Source of the DNA: Planctomycetes bacterium syqfu
GTDB taxonomy: Bacteria; Planctomycetota; Phycisphaerae; Phycisphaerales; Phycisphaeraceae
DNA length: 64,000 bases
Direction: 5' to 3'
Assembly: GCA_020974905.1 (NCBI GenBank)
Contig: CP087563.1
Coordinates: forward strand, 4,278,001 to 4,342,000
The position numbers and the translations under genes are program-made. Of this stretch, positions 44,059 through 52,925 are shown one piece after another. Under the pieces are notes generated by a model that was given only the letters and a program-made list of their open reading frames with translations, ran no database searches and was not told where the DNA came from. The stretch's first letter is position 1. Each line of letters starts with the position of its first letter.

Positions 44059-44934
44059 TTATAAACTTTCAAAGACCCGACGAATGGCCTTGGAGGCTTC
44101 ACGCAACCGCAGCGCGCCGGGTTTATTGAGGGTGTAATCTTCAATGAGCATCGGCACAGTCACTTGAGCTTCGACCAACGCCTTGATCCAGTCGGGAATG
44201 TAAAGATTCGATTCGGTAAGTGGTGCCATCATGCGTTGACGGGTCGCAAAGCCGTTGGCATCGTAGCCGGTGTTGTTGATCTGCATGCCACCGATGTGAA
44301 TGTGATCGATGTAATCCTTAAGCACCGCGATGGCAAGGTTGGGCTGAAGTCCGCCTTCGAAATTGAAATTGGCAATGTCAAAAATCACGCCAATCTCGTC
44401 GGGGCTAAACGCTTTGCAAAGGTTCAACGCCAGACCCGGGCCGGAGACGAAACTGCCGACGTGGGTTTCCATGACGATTTTCTGTTCGTAGGGTTTGGCC
44501 AACTCCACCGCTTTGACGAAGCACTCGATTTCTTCTTCCAGGCGGGTCTCGTAGTTGAACGGTCCCTTGGGATAGACACGTGGCGACACACGCACGCGAC
44601 CGGCACCGACCGCAGCAGCACCTTCAAAGTGCAGCTTCAATTCGTCAACGGGTGCATCGACCAACACCGCAGGCACCGAGCCGAACACCGTCAAGCCGGC
44701 ATCTTCAATCTGCTTCTTGATCGTTGATGCTTCCGCGACCAGACGCTGGGGCGTCAGATCAAAGGCATGATTGCCCCAGTTGCTGTAGGGCTTGCCAACG
44801 TGTTCTTCGGGAATGATGCGCGGGCGGACACAGTAATGCGTGACGCCCAATTCACTGCACAGCGCGATCTGCTGCTCAAAGTTCAACTCGGGCAACATCA
44901 CGGCAGTCACGCCCAGGGGCATTGGTAACGACAT
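44059..44934 (-). CDS. Sugar phosphate isomerase/epimerase family TIM-barrel protein
   Basis: The 291-aa protein has the AP-endonuclease-2/xylose-isomerase-like barrel: FEQQIALCSELGVTHYCVRP, VRVSPRVYPKGPFNYE, KIVMETHVGSFVSGPGLALN (metal-binding Glu), GVIFDIANFNFEGG (Asp), IDHIHIGGMQ (His) and a final Glu in MLIEDYTL. Such enzymes isomerise or epimerise keto-sugars with a divalent metal; planctomycetes have many paralogues. No signal peptide is present. It is first in an operon with the rhodanese gene and may share a promoter with the small protein gene upstream. Confidence 0.85.
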   Translation of the reverse strand: MSLPMPLGVTAVMLPELNFEQQIALCSELGVTHYCVRPRIIPEEHVGKPYSNWGNHAFDLTPQRLVAEASTIKKQIEDAGLTVFGSVPAVLVDAPVDELKLHFEGAAAVGAGRVRVSPRVYPKGPFNYETRLEEEIECFVKAVELAKPYEQKIVMETHVGSFVSGPGLALNLCKAFSPDEIGVIFDIANFNFEGGLQPNLAIAVLKDYIDHIHIGGMQINNTGYDANGFATRQRMMAPLTESNLYIPDWIKALVEAQVTVPMLIEDYTLNKPGALRLREASKAIRRVFESL

Positions 44935-44977
44935 GGATCAAACTCCAAATGATCGGCGGGATGGGTGGGTAAAAAAA

Positions 44978-45259
44978 TCAGTCAATTGCGTCTGCAGCTT
45001 TTTCGACTTCAACCAACTCGATATGCGTGTACTGATCCATGTTGATGGTGACGATTTCGCCGTCATCGAGCTTGAGGATCAAGCGGTCGAGCCAGAGCTT
45101 GTCATCCTTGCTGTGAGCAAACCACGAGCCGGTCTTCTGGCGTTCGCACTTGGTAACCGTGCCGATGATGGTATTGGTCCACGTGTCATCGACCTGCGCA
45201 ATCTGCTGCGTGACTTTGACACGTTGGCCGGCGGTAAATTGATCAAGGGTCTGGCCCAT
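44978..45259 (-). CDS. Small conserved protein, unknown
   Basis: This 93-aa protein has no signal peptide. The middle looks like an SH3-type barrel: GQRVKVTQQIAQVDDTWTNT, IIGTVTKCERQKTGSWFA, WLDRLILKLDDGEIVTINMD. It resembles small barrel proteins with nucleic-acid or protein binding roles, but I recognise no family. A clear start (MGQTLDQF) with GGAG upstream supports that it is a real gene. It lies 43 bp before the TIM-barrel isomerase on the same strand. Confidence 0.75.
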   Translation of the reverse strand: MGQTLDQFTAGQRVKVTQQIAQVDDTWTNTIIGTVTKCERQKTGSWFAHSKDDKLWLDRLILKLDDGEIVTINMDQYTHIELVEVEKAADAID

Positions 45260-45342
45260 GGATGGTCTCCTGTTGGTTCAAGAGACACAGTTTAAGAGAT
45301 TTGGTGACAGACGGAAACTTCACGCAGCAGTCGACAGGCAAA

Positions 45343-45478
45343 TTAGAGCAGTTCAAGCAATTAACCTCCACGCTGTCTTCGAGTTCGTCATTCCCGCGCA
45401 GGCGGGAATCCAGTGGCATTCTGTGCACACTTGCAAGTTCCACTGGACTCCCGCCTTCCGGGGGCGCGGGAGTGACGG
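45343..45478 (+). repeat. dRS3-like double-hairpin repeat, copy 6, with left outer flank
   Basis: The core (45386-45478) is in forward orientation. Its right hairpin carries the 7-nt insertion TCCGGGG, forming CTTCCGGGGG at 45455-45464. The left flank TTAGAGCAGTTCAAGCAATT (45343 on) matches the outer repeats of copy 2. Confidence 0.85.
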
Positions 45479-45523
45479 AAGGTGGGGATTCATTTTGCGG
45501 ACCACTCCAATGCGATCAAACAA

Positions 45524-45979
45524 TCACCGCAGCACGTCGTCGCTATCCAGCCAGATTGTCACCGGGCCGTCATTGACCAACGCAACCTTCATGTCCGCGC
45601 CGAAGATCCCGGCTTGAACCGGCGAGACACCCAATTGCGCCAACTGCTGGGCAAACCGGTCACACAGCGGTGAAGCGATCGCCGGCTTGGCAGCATCGGT
45701 GTAGCTGGGACGCCTCCCCTTGCGAGCGTCGGCATAAAGTGTGAACTGGCTGACCACCAGCGCCCCGCCGTTGACATCCAGCAGCGACAAATTAAACTTC
45801 CCATCGTCATCGGAAAAAATCCGCAGATTCGCAACCTTGGCTGCCATCTTGTCAACAATCTCCGGCGTATCGTCATGACCGACACCGGTTAGAAGCAGTA
45901 AACCGTGATCGATCTTGCCGACGACATTTTGATCGACCGTGACCGAAGCAGACGAAACTCGTTGGAGACAAACACGCAT
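45524..45979 (-). CDS. dtd: D-aminoacyl-tRNA deacylase
   Basis: The 151-aa protein has the two Dtd signatures: [17 protein letters not shown] (with the catalytic-site SQFTL) and the cross-subunit [11 protein letters not shown]. The N-terminus [16 protein letters not shown] is canonical. The enzyme removes D-amino acids and glycine mischarged on tRNA, acting as a homodimer in the cytoplasm. It stands alone between two dRS3-like repeats. Confidence 0.97.
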   Translation of the reverse strand: MRVCLQRVSSASVTVDQNVVGKIDHGLLLLTGVGHDDTPEIVDKMAAKVANLRIFSDDDGKFNLSLLDVNGGALVVSQFTLYADARKGRRPSYTDAAKPAIASPLCDRFAQQLAQLGVSPVQAGIFGADMKVALVNDGPVTIWLDSDDVLR

Positions 45980-46120
45980 GGGAATGATTTCGGATGTTGG
46001 ATGTTGGATTTGTAAAAAAACCGCTTGCGGTTTATCGCGTCTGTCATGATCAATGACCGTGGTCGATCAATGCAAGATCATGCCAGTGTCGTCCAAACAC
46101 TGCCGAGCGGACTTTATTTT

Positions 46121-46205
46121 CGTCATTCCCGCGCAGGCGGGAATCCAGTGATATACAGTTGACGCCTGCAGATGCCACTGGACTCCCGCCTGCGCGGGAG
46201 TGACG
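46121..46205 (+). repeat. dRS3-like double-hairpin repeat, copy 7
   Basis: Forward orientation, with intact ATTCCCGCGCAGGCGGGAAT and ACTCCCGCCTGCGCGGGAGT hairpins; this copy is close to the consensus. Confidence 0.87.
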
Positions 46206-46261
46206 GAAAAAGCAGATGACTCGTGTGAAATACGCTAAACCGCAAGCGGTTCGCATTTCAC

Positions 46262-46300
46262 GGGAAAAACTTCCGGGGGAAACTTCCGGGGGGGGGCGGA
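46262..46300. repeat. Tandem CTTCCGGGGG boxes
   Basis: Two copies of aaacttccggggg follow one another (10-mers at 46270-46279 and 46283-46292), just after the stop codon of the VWA protein gene. The same 10-mer is inserted into dRS3-like copies 3, 4 and 6. Confidence 0.7.
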
Positions 46301-48205
46301 TCAATACAACGTGGTGAGGTTGTATTGTTTCTTGAGGGCTTCGATCTGGGCCTTGACGCGTTCGGATTCGCCGCGGCGGAGCATTTCACTGTACAGGTGA
46401 TGCAGCTTCCAAAAGGCCCAGTCAAAGGGCATTTCCTTGGCACCTTCGGTGGCATCGGAGATGTCCTTGCCAAAGGTCAGGTCCAGCACACGGCGTCCGT
46501 TGTGGCCGACCACACGCATGGTGAACTTGCGCACGCGGTCATACCGGCCGTAAATCTCAAACTTCTCACCCTGATACAAGTTGGGCAAATCCTTGGGATA
46601 CACATCTTCGGGGTCGATCCCAAGCAGACTCATGCGCACGTCTTTCATGAGCGGATATCGCAGACGGCTTGCCAGATCGCGGATGGTCTGAGCGACCTGC
46701 ACTTCGCTGTCAGCATAGACGCAAAAGCCCTTGTTGCGATAAGCCAGGAACTCAAGCAGTGAGCGGTTCTGACGATTGGTCACGCCGACGCAGTAGATGC
46801 TTGCCACCTGATCGTTGTCACGGGTGATGAGATTGATCAGTTCGCGTGTATCCATGACACCCCGCGTCGGGCGTCCGTCGGAGATCATCACCAGGTTGTA
46901 GACACGGGCGACTGCCAGATCGCGCACGAGCAGGCGGGACAGCGCGTGGTTCACGTCGGTCATGCCTTCGGAGTTACGGTCCTGGAGGAACTGTCGCGCT
47001 TTAGCCAGGTTTTCGTCGGTGGCCTCCTGAATCTGGTTGGGGCTGAAAATCACCGGCGATTCGGAGAAGAAGACGATGTTGAATCGGTCTTCCTTATTCA
47101 GTGATGCCAGCGAATCGCGCACGCCACGGACGATCTGGTCCACCCACGTCTGAGGCACAGAGCCTGAGATGTCGATCAGGTAGACAACGTCCTTGGGCAT
47201 GGTGGGTAGACGCTTAAGCGACTTACGCGGGACAATCTCAACTTTGAAGTAACCCCGCCCATCGTCGGTAAACTCAGGCTTGCGGCCGAACCAACCGGTG
47301 TTGGTCTGCTGCGGGGCGACATAGCGGGTGATGTAGTAGTCAAAGTCGTGGTCGAGTTTTTCGGGAATGTTGACCTTGGCCCCCTGCTCCATGGCCAACT
47401 CGGTGAAGTCGACTTCGGGCATTTTCAGCGGGGCATCGACGATGGCATTGTCGACGGTCACATCATGGGCCTCTTCAATCTTGGGCGGTTCGAGTTTACG
47501 CGGCTGGGGATTCATGCCTGCAACGAGGCCGCTACCGAGAAGCGCGTTCTGGGCGCTGCCACTGGCAAAGGCAATGCCGCCTTCACCTGAGCCTGACCCT
47601 TCGCCGTCCCCTTCGTCACCCGTGCCGGTGCCTGGGGTGAACTTGATGTCCAAGGGGATCTGCACGTTCTGAGAGGCCTTGACCGAACTGGGCAGATCGA
47701 CTTCGGGGAAACCCTGGGCGAGTTTGCCTTCATCGAGATTGTCTGCGGGTTTCTCGTCCGTCACATTGCTCAGTTCCACGTCCTCCGTCACGGCCTGAGA
47801 TTGGGCAGGCTGCGGCGGAGCGTTATCCAAAAGGGCTTCGGACATGGCAACGAGGGTGTCCTCATTGACCGTCTGATCCAAAGGCTCGGTGGGTTCTTCA
47901 GGCTTGGTTGGGTCGACCTGTTCTTCGGGGACCGGCTCGACAATGGTGTCCATCTCAGGCACACGTTCGACAACGATCAACTCCCGATCCTGTCCCAGCA
48001 GGTTCGGGTCCATATGCACAAACGATGAGTCCGCGTACTTGAGCAGCAGACCACCATGCGCAATGACGCTGAGTACCAACGCCATCGCGAAGATCAATGC
48101 TGCATGTTCGGCCCAGACGAAATGCTTGGGCATGTTCAAGGCTGATGACACAGCCGTGCGCGGGTCAGTGTCCTGTAAATTGTTTGGGGTTCCGGGGGTG
48201 GGCAT
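46301..48205 (-). CDS. TonB-like VWA-domain protein (module A energy transducer, proposed)
   Basis: The 634-aa protein has one N-terminal membrane helix (about 32-54) containing S46-x3-H50 in VLSVIAHGG, the motif by which TonB and TolA couple to ExbB/TolQ. A Pro/Glu-rich stretch follows (TIVEPVPEEQVDPTKPEEPT), then a Gly-rich region and a VWA domain from about residue 337. The metal site DISGS has D345, S347 and S349. A C-terminal helix ends in QIEALKKQYNLTTLY. Start ATG 48205 has GGAGGAG upstream. It is the last gene of an operon after exbB, two exbD-type genes and a TPR gene. TonB-like coupling is inferred, not shown. Confidence 0.88.
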   Translation of the reverse strand: MPTPGTPNNLQDTDPRTAVSSALNMPKHFVWAEHAALIFAMALVLSVIAHGGLLLKYADSSFVHMDPNLLGQDRELIVVERVPEMDTIVEPVPEEQVDPTKPEEPTEPLDQTVNEDTLVAMSEALLDNAPPQPAQSQAVTEDVELSNVTDEKPADNLDEGKLAQGFPEVDLPSSVKASQNVQIPLDIKFTPGTGTGDEGDGEGSGSGEGGIAFASGSAQNALLGSGLVAGMNPQPRKLEPPKIEEAHDVTVDNAIVDAPLKMPEVDFTELAMEQGAKVNIPEKLDHDFDYYITRYVAPQQTNTGWFGRKPEFTDDGRGYFKVEIVPRKSLKRLPTMPKDVVYLIDISGSVPQTWVDQIVRGVRDSLASLNKEDRFNIVFFSESPVIFSPNQIQEATDENLAKARQFLQDRNSEGMTDVNHALSRLLVRDLAVARVYNLVMISDGRPTRGVMDTRELINLITRDNDQVASIYCVGVTNRQNRSLLEFLAYRNKGFCVYADSEVQVAQTIRDLASRLRYPLMKDVRMSLLGIDPEDVYPKDLPNLYQGEKFEIYGRYDRVRKFTMRVVGHNGRRVLDLTFGKDISDATEGAKEMPFDWAFWKLHHLYSEMLRRGESERVKAQIEALKKQYNLTTLY

Positions 48206-48207
48206 GT

Positions 48208-50757
48208 TTATTGAACTCCTCCCAGGACTTTGAGCTGATTGTCGATACGGGTCAACAGACGCGGGTCGACATTTTCCTGCTCACGGATTTTCTTGAATAG
48301 ACTCGTTGCTGCGATCTTCTGATCCTTGAGCATCGACAGACGTGCGGTGGCATAGGTGCCATAAACACTATCCGGGTAGGCTTCGACCATCTCCTGAAGT
48401 GTTGCTTTGGCTTCGTCGACGTTTTCCATTTCAATGGCAAGCTCAGCCAACTGAATGTTGGCAAGCTCGGGCAGCGGGGAAACTTCCGGGAAGCTGTAAA
48501 GCAGAACCAATCGCTTAAAGCTCATCATCGCAGCTTCGCGTTCGGCGGTGGCGCCAGCAGCATCACTTTCACGCAGGCGAACCTGAACCAACTGGCGATG
48601 AAGCTCACCACTTTCATAGAGCGCCTGACACGCAATGGCGGTCTGCTCCGCGGAGATCAATGACTGGTATTCATCCAGCGCCATTTGATGCTGCCCTGCC
48701 ATGGCAAGGGTCTTGGCCAACTGGATACGCGCTTCGTAACCGTGACCGACACTCATGGCAACGACTTCGCGGAAGGCATCAATCGCTTGATCCAATTTGT
48801 TCTGAGCACGCAACGCCTGGGCACCGAGCATCAACGCCTTGGACAGTTCGCTACGCGAAGCAGTAAGATTCCCATCGAGAATCGGCTTGAGATATTTCAT
48901 CGCCAAATCCGGCTGATTACGCTTGGTGCAGTATTCACCGATCCAGATCAGTTCACGGATGTTCAGGCCGGTGATCCCGACGAGTTTTTCAAGTTCGACA
49001 AGGGTTGCTGCCGCCTGATCATCCTTCTTGTCCTGACGCTGAAGCAGTGAAGCAAAACGCAGGGCATTGACTTTCAAAGGCTTTGCCAACGTCTGAGCCG
49101 CTGCCGCTTCCTTGAAGTCCGCCAAAGCCAGGTCGGTCTTCTTGATGGTGAGATTCAAAAGGCCGCGATAGTAAATGCTATCAGCACGGTAATGGTTCTG
49201 CGGATACTTATCGAGCAATGCCGAAAGGGTCGCAATGGCTTTATCGAACTGCTTAAGTTGGATCAAGGCCAACCCGCGACGGTAGTAACCTTCGGCTTCG
49301 ACCAATGGGTCAAGACCATCAATTTCCAGCAACTTGGCAGCCGCCTGATCTGCCGCTTCAAAGCGGCTGATCTGGTAGTTCAAATCCACCAGTCGGATCA
49401 TCGCCTGGGCGACGGTGTCATCGCCGAGCTTGACCTGATTTTCAGCAGACGGGTACACCGCAGCGTAGGTTTCATAGTCGGTGACGGCATGTTCAAATTG
49501 GTTGATCGATTCATACAGACGGGCGCGTTGGAGCAGAGCCTGTGTGTAGAACGGGTGACGCTGACCTGAGTCGATGATGGCGGTGAGACGCGCTGCTGCA
49601 AGGTTGTTGTCGCCCTGCTTGATCGCTGCCATCGCCAGCAGGTATCCGGCATCGGCTAAACGTGAGGAGTCGGGGAAAGCCTTGCGGAGTTTGGCGATGG
49701 TCTGGGTCATGCCACCGAACTGACCGATCTGATATTGACTGGATGCCAGGCGGTAAAGCACTTTGTCTTCCAGGTCCGAACCGGATGCAGCAGCAAGGAT
49801 GGCACCAAAGAGTGCGACCGCCTTGTTGTGATCACCCATTGATTGATACGAAGCACCCGCAAGATACCAGCCGGTGACGCGGTCCTGATTGCTCAGATGC
49901 TTTTTGTATTGGTCGAAGGCTGCCAGAACTTGGCCGTATTGCTTCTGTTCATAGAGAGACCAAAGCATGCCGGTGATCGCAGGGCCAAGGTGCTGGGAGC
50001 TGGTGTACTGCGTCATGACGACGTTGTAGTACTCGGAGGCCTGATCGTACATTTTCAGTTCAAACGCCAGATCACCTGCAAGGCGACCGGCTTCGGCGGA
50101 GACCTGCGGGTTATTGAGGGTCAGACATTTTTTGAGTGTTGCCAGCGCATCTGCCGGGAGTTTCATGAGCACTTGGATGCGCGCCAGGTCAAGCATCGCC
50201 TGAGCCTTGAGCGAGGAATCAAACTTGATGACTTCCTTAAGCTGTGTTGCAGCAGCGGGCAGGTTGTTCAGGCCGCGATAGCCCTTACCCCGCAGATAGA
50301 AAATCGATGCCTTGGTATCCGAATCCAGATTCTGCAGGTCGATGGATTCAAGGGACTGGACTGCTTTTTCATGTTGGTTCAGATCGGTGTAAACCTGTCC
50401 CTTAAGCAAAAGCACCGCGTGATCGGGGACGTGCATCGGGGCGACGTTTTGTTCGAGGTACTGGATCGCCTGCTGGTTCTGGCCGGTGTTTCGGCAGAGT
50501 AGCGCCCGGTAGTACAACGCGTCACCGCGTTTTTCGTCTTCAGGATAACGTGCCAGGTATTCGTCGAACGCCTGGGCGGAGAGTTGATATTCCTGACGCT
50601 GAAGCAGGCGGTAGGCAAAGACGAACTGCTGATGGGCAGCGGAGTTTTGCGCCTGTGCCGAGTCGGTGACAAAACCGGTAAAGAGCAGCGCGACGAGCAG
50701 CGTTAAACCGCAAGCGGTTTTGAAACGGGGACATGAGAACCGTTGGACATTGATCAT
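48208..50757 (-). CDS. Exported TPR-repeat protein (module A)
   Basis: The 849-aa protein has a signal peptide (cleavage near SAQA) and then about 20 tetratricopeptide repeats, e.g. DALYYRALLCRNTGQNQQAI, QAMLDLARIQVLMKLPADAL, DSIYYRGLLNLTIKKTDLAL. TPR solenoids bind protein partners; in Tol systems the periplasmic TPR protein CpoB/YbgF links energy use to envelope synthesis. The stop codon lies 2 nt before the VWA gene start and its 3' end contains that gene's ribosome site, so translation is coupled. It is probably a periplasmic scaffold for the VWA protein. Confidence 0.88.
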   Translation of the reverse strand: MINVQRFSCPRFKTACGLTLLVALLFTGFVTDSAQAQNSAAHQQFVFAYRLLQRQEYQLSAQAFDEYLARYPEDEKRGDALYYRALLCRNTGQNQQAIQYLEQNVAPMHVPDHAVLLLKGQVYTDLNQHEKAVQSLESIDLQNLDSDTKASIFYLRGKGYRGLNNLPAAATQLKEVIKFDSSLKAQAMLDLARIQVLMKLPADALATLKKCLTLNNPQVSAEAGRLAGDLAFELKMYDQASEYYNVVMTQYTSSQHLGPAITGMLWSLYEQKQYGQVLAAFDQYKKHLSNQDRVTGWYLAGASYQSMGDHNKAVALFGAILAAASGSDLEDKVLYRLASSQYQIGQFGGMTQTIAKLRKAFPDSSRLADAGYLLAMAAIKQGDNNLAAARLTAIIDSGQRHPFYTQALLQRARLYESINQFEHAVTDYETYAAVYPSAENQVKLGDDTVAQAMIRLVDLNYQISRFEAADQAAAKLLEIDGLDPLVEAEGYYRRGLALIQLKQFDKAIATLSALLDKYPQNHYRADSIYYRGLLNLTIKKTDLALADFKEAAAAQTLAKPLKVNALRFASLLQRQDKKDDQAAATLVELEKLVGITGLNIRELIWIGEYCTKRNQPDLAMKYLKPILDGNLTASRSELSKALMLGAQALRAQNKLDQAIDAFREVVAMSVGHGYEARIQLAKTLAMAGQHQMALDEYQSLISAEQTAIACQALYESGELHRQLVQVRLRESDAAGATAEREAAMMSFKRLVLLYSFPEVSPLPELANIQLAELAIEMENVDEAKATLQEMVEAYPDSVYGTYATARLSMLKDQKIAATSLFKKIREQENVDPRLLTRIDNQLKVLGGVQ

Positions 50758-50760
50758 GGT

Positions 50761-51174
50761 TTACAACTCACTGTTGTTGGTATTGGATGTCGCCACGCTG
50801 ATCTGAGTCAGACCGGCTTTTTTCGCAGCATCCATCAAGGCGATGGCATCACTGAAAGGCGTGTTGGGATCGGCCTTGATCACAAGCGTCTGCTTAGCGT
50901 CCTGCTGAGCCAACTGGCCCATGAGCGCATCGACCTGATTGGCGGTGTAGGTTTTGCCCTTGCAGGAAATCTGGCCATGGGCATCAAGGTGGATCACCGT
51001 CGTACCGGGTTGGCTGACAGTTTGCTGAGGCTTGGCAACGGAGCAGGATTGCGAGCAGGCACAACCACCGAGCATGACCAATGACAAGGCTGCGACACAC
51101 CCCATGAAAATGCCAACCGGACGATTGGCCGGGAAACGGTGTTGTGAAGTTGGCTTGTCATTGAGCTTGATCAT
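50761..51174 (-). CDS. ExbD/TolR-like periplasmic domain on a lipoprotein (module A)
   Basis: The 137-aa protein (ATG 51174 with AGGAG just upstream) ends in an ExbD/TolR-type peptidoglycan-binding domain: TTVIHLDAHGQISCKGKTYT, LVIKADPNTPFSDAIALMDA, AGLTQISVAT. Its only hydrophobic segment, IFMGCVAALSLVMLGGCACS, lacks the proton-relaying Asp of ExbD and looks like a lipoprotein signal (LGGC). The mature protein would then be a Cys-rich lipoprotein rather than a channel subunit. It follows the true exbD by 24 nt and the TPR gene starts 3 nt after it. It may hold or sense the cell wall for the motor. Confidence 0.8.
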   Translation of the reverse strand: MIKLNDKPTSQHRFPANRPVGIFMGCVAALSLVMLGGCACSQSCSVAKPQQTVSQPGTTVIHLDAHGQISCKGKTYTANQVDALMGQLAQQDAKQTLVIKADPNTPFSDAIALMDAAKKAGLTQISVATSNTNNSEL

Positions 51175-51198
51175 GGGCACTCCTGTTGCTGTCAGGGA

Positions 51199-51621
51199 TC
51201 ACAATTCGCTTTGGAGTTTGGAGGTGGCAATGCTGATGTTACGCAGACCCGACGCACGGGCCACGTCCATCACCTGGACCGCCAAACCAAATGCCGAACC
51301 TTTATCGCCACGGACGACAACGGTTTCATTGGGGAACTGCTGGGCAAGCTTGGCCATCGTCGCCTGAAGCTGTTCAAGCTTGTAGGGGCGATCACCAATG
51401 TAAATCTCACCGGTCTCCGTGATCGTCACGATGATCGGCGTCTTGGACTGGGGCGCGGTGGCAGTCTGCGTGTCAGGCAGCGAGATATCAATCTGCTTTT
51501 CCTGTTCACGGAAGACTGAAACCGTCATGAAAAACACCAGCAGCAAAAACAGCATGTCAACCATGGCTGACAGCGGCAAGACCGGCTGAGAGCGTCCTCG
51601 GGTTTCAGCAGCAAAACTCAT
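51199..51621 (-). CDS. exbD: ExbD/TolR-family motor subunit (module A)
   Basis: The 140-aa protein has the ExbD layout: a short cytoplasmic tail, one helix with the conserved Asp (D22 in LSAMVDMLFLLLVFFM), and a periplasmic domain (IDISLPDTQTAT, IIVTITETGEIYIGDRPYKL, VVVRGDKGSAFGLAVQVMDV). ExbD forms a dimer inside the ExbB pentamer and converts proton flow into motion. Its ATG overlaps the stop codon of exbB (ATGA), indicating coupled translation. Confidence 0.93.
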   Translation of the reverse strand: MSFAAETRGRSQPVLPLSAMVDMLFLLLVFFMTVSVFREQEKQIDISLPDTQTATAPQSKTPIIVTITETGEIYIGDRPYKLEQLQATMAKLAQQFPNETVVVRGDKGSAFGLAVQVMDVARASGLRNISIATSKLQSEL

Positions 51622-52379
51622 GCATCACCCCGCTTCATGTGGTCGGCCAATGAGTGAACGACTTCCTCAGCCGAAGCCAGGCTGCGGGTCAGACGACTCT
51701 TGACGATGGAGTAGCAGAAAGTAGCCAAAATGGCGACGATCAGACCGAACATGGTGGTGGCCATTGCCTGACCGATGCTGGTGCTCAGAGCGCTGGATGA
51801 AGCTGAGAGTGATTCAAACTTCATGGCAAAGAAGGCCTTGATCATCCCCAGCACGGTGCCGAGCAGTCCGAGCATGGGCGCGACGTTGGCGATGTCCGCC
51901 AGGTAGCTGATGCGGTTCCAGAGGATGTCGCTGCGACGCTTGCCTTCGGAGTCCACCATGTCCATGATGACCGAGTGATCCTTGCCGGCGTTCTCGACAC
52001 AGCGTTGGATGATCGAAGCGACAAAGATTTTCTGATGGGTTCGGCAGAAGTGAGCGGCTTCGTCAAACTTCTTGGCCAGGACGAGCTTGTTCACATCATC
52101 GACAAAGCGGCAGGGCGCCAGCGTGGAGGTGTTGATGGTGGCAACGAAGAAGAGGAAGAAGAGGATGGCAAAGACGGAGAGCGCCAGGATGATGCCGTTG
52201 ATGATGGGGCTGGTCTGGTAGAGTTCGATGATGGTCGGGCCTTTGCCGGTCGCCGCATCGATGCCGCCGAGTTCTTCCTGGGCCATGACGACGGTGGTCG
52301 CGAGCATGGTAAACACTGCCATTGCCAATCCGACCATGCGGAAAGGAAATCGGTCGGTCATGGTACGTTGCTTCATCAT
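51618..52379 (-). CDS. exbB: ExbB/TolQ/MotA-family proton channel (module A)
   Basis: The 253-aa protein has an N-terminal signal-like helix and then the ExbB core with three helices. The conserved lining is present: NVAPMLGLLGTVLGMIKAFF and GQAMATTMFGLIVAILATF with the Thr residues that surround the ExbD Asp. The start MMKQRTMTD follows GAGG closely. It heads a five-gene operon exbB-exbD-exbD-like lipoprotein-TPR-VWA. ExbB proteins with N-terminal extensions are common in planctomycetes. Confidence 0.93.
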   Translation of the reverse strand: MMKQRTMTDRFPFRMVGLAMAVFTMLATTVVMAQEELGGIDAATGKGPTIIELYQTSPIINGIILALSVFAILFFLFFVATINTSTLAPCRFVDDVNKLVLAKKFDEAAHFCRTHQKIFVASIIQRCVENAGKDHSVIMDMVDSEGKRRSDILWNRISYLADIANVAPMLGLLGTVLGMIKAFFAMKFESLSASSSALSTSIGQAMATTMFGLIVAILATFCYSIVKSRLTRSLASAEEVVHSLADHMKRGDA

Positions 52380-52576
52380 TCATTTACCTCGTGTTGGGTG
52401 TGTGTGCGTTGCCGGACGCAGGTGCAGGCAGATACGCCATGTGTCCTACCCGGCAGATGCGATCAACCTGATCCAATGGAAAATTGCCCTGAGTCCCTCT
52501 TAACCGTGTGAATGACGCAGTGAACCTCCGACTGGCAAGCTGTACCATCGAGATGGACGTTCGGCTGCGTTTGGTG

Positions 52577-52635
52577 TTGGGTCACCGTTGAATCAGTCAC
52601 CCAACCCACCATTACCTGACCCGCTCGATCAGGTT
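52577..52635. other. Two adjacent hairpins upstream of the exbB operon
   Basis: GTTGGGT / ACCCAAC (52577-52583 and 52600-52606) and ACCTGA / TCAGGT (52615-52620 and 52630-52635) lie in the 546-bp gap before exbB of module A, about 200 bp upstream. They could belong to a leader RNA, but I match no known riboswitch or small RNA. The rest of the gap holds another hairpin and a repeat, described separately. Confidence 0.3.
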
Positions 52636-52737
52636 TCGCTATTGTAAGCCTCGCAGGGCATGATGCAACAATGAACGTCGATCATTTTCCGATTTCAGCC
52701 CCATATTGACGCAGATAAGCCCGTCTGATCAAAAGAC

Positions 52738-52770
52738 ATAAGCCCGCAACCGGATGGGTCACGGGCTTAT
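52738..52770 (+). terminator. Hairpin ATAAGCCCG / CGGGCTTAT with weak T-run
   Basis: A perfect 9-bp stem with a 15-nt loop is followed by TGTTGTTT. No plus-strand gene ends just before it, so a terminator role is uncertain. It could end antisense or leader transcription. Confidence 0.4.
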
Positions 52771-52811
52771 TGTTGTTTCATGCGTCACATACAAAAAAGC
52801 TTGTGACACTT

Positions 52812-52888
52812 GAGCACCGGATGTGAATCCGGTGTAGGTGTTTGTCATGTGCGTCATGAGACCTGCACCGGGTTAACACCCGGTGCTC
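52812..52888. repeat. GAGCACCGG double-hairpin repeat, copy 1
   Basis: CACCGGAT-gtga-ATCCGGTG and GCACCGGGT-taac-ACCCGGTGC are separated by about 30 nt; the ends GAGC and GCTC are complementary, so the entire element is also one long palindrome. It lies just after the 3' end of the small protein gene at 52926. Confidence 0.85.
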
Positions 52889-52925
52889 TAAATCATCAAT
52901 TGATGATTAATGACTATTCGTCTGC

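Noticed and set aside
52577-52660. Possible signal-recognition-particle RNA or riboswitch (GGGTCAGGT-like segment)
   Set aside because: The conserved SRP tip (GGAAGGAAGCAGC-like) is missing and no riboswitch core could be matched; kept only as an unassigned hairpin pair.
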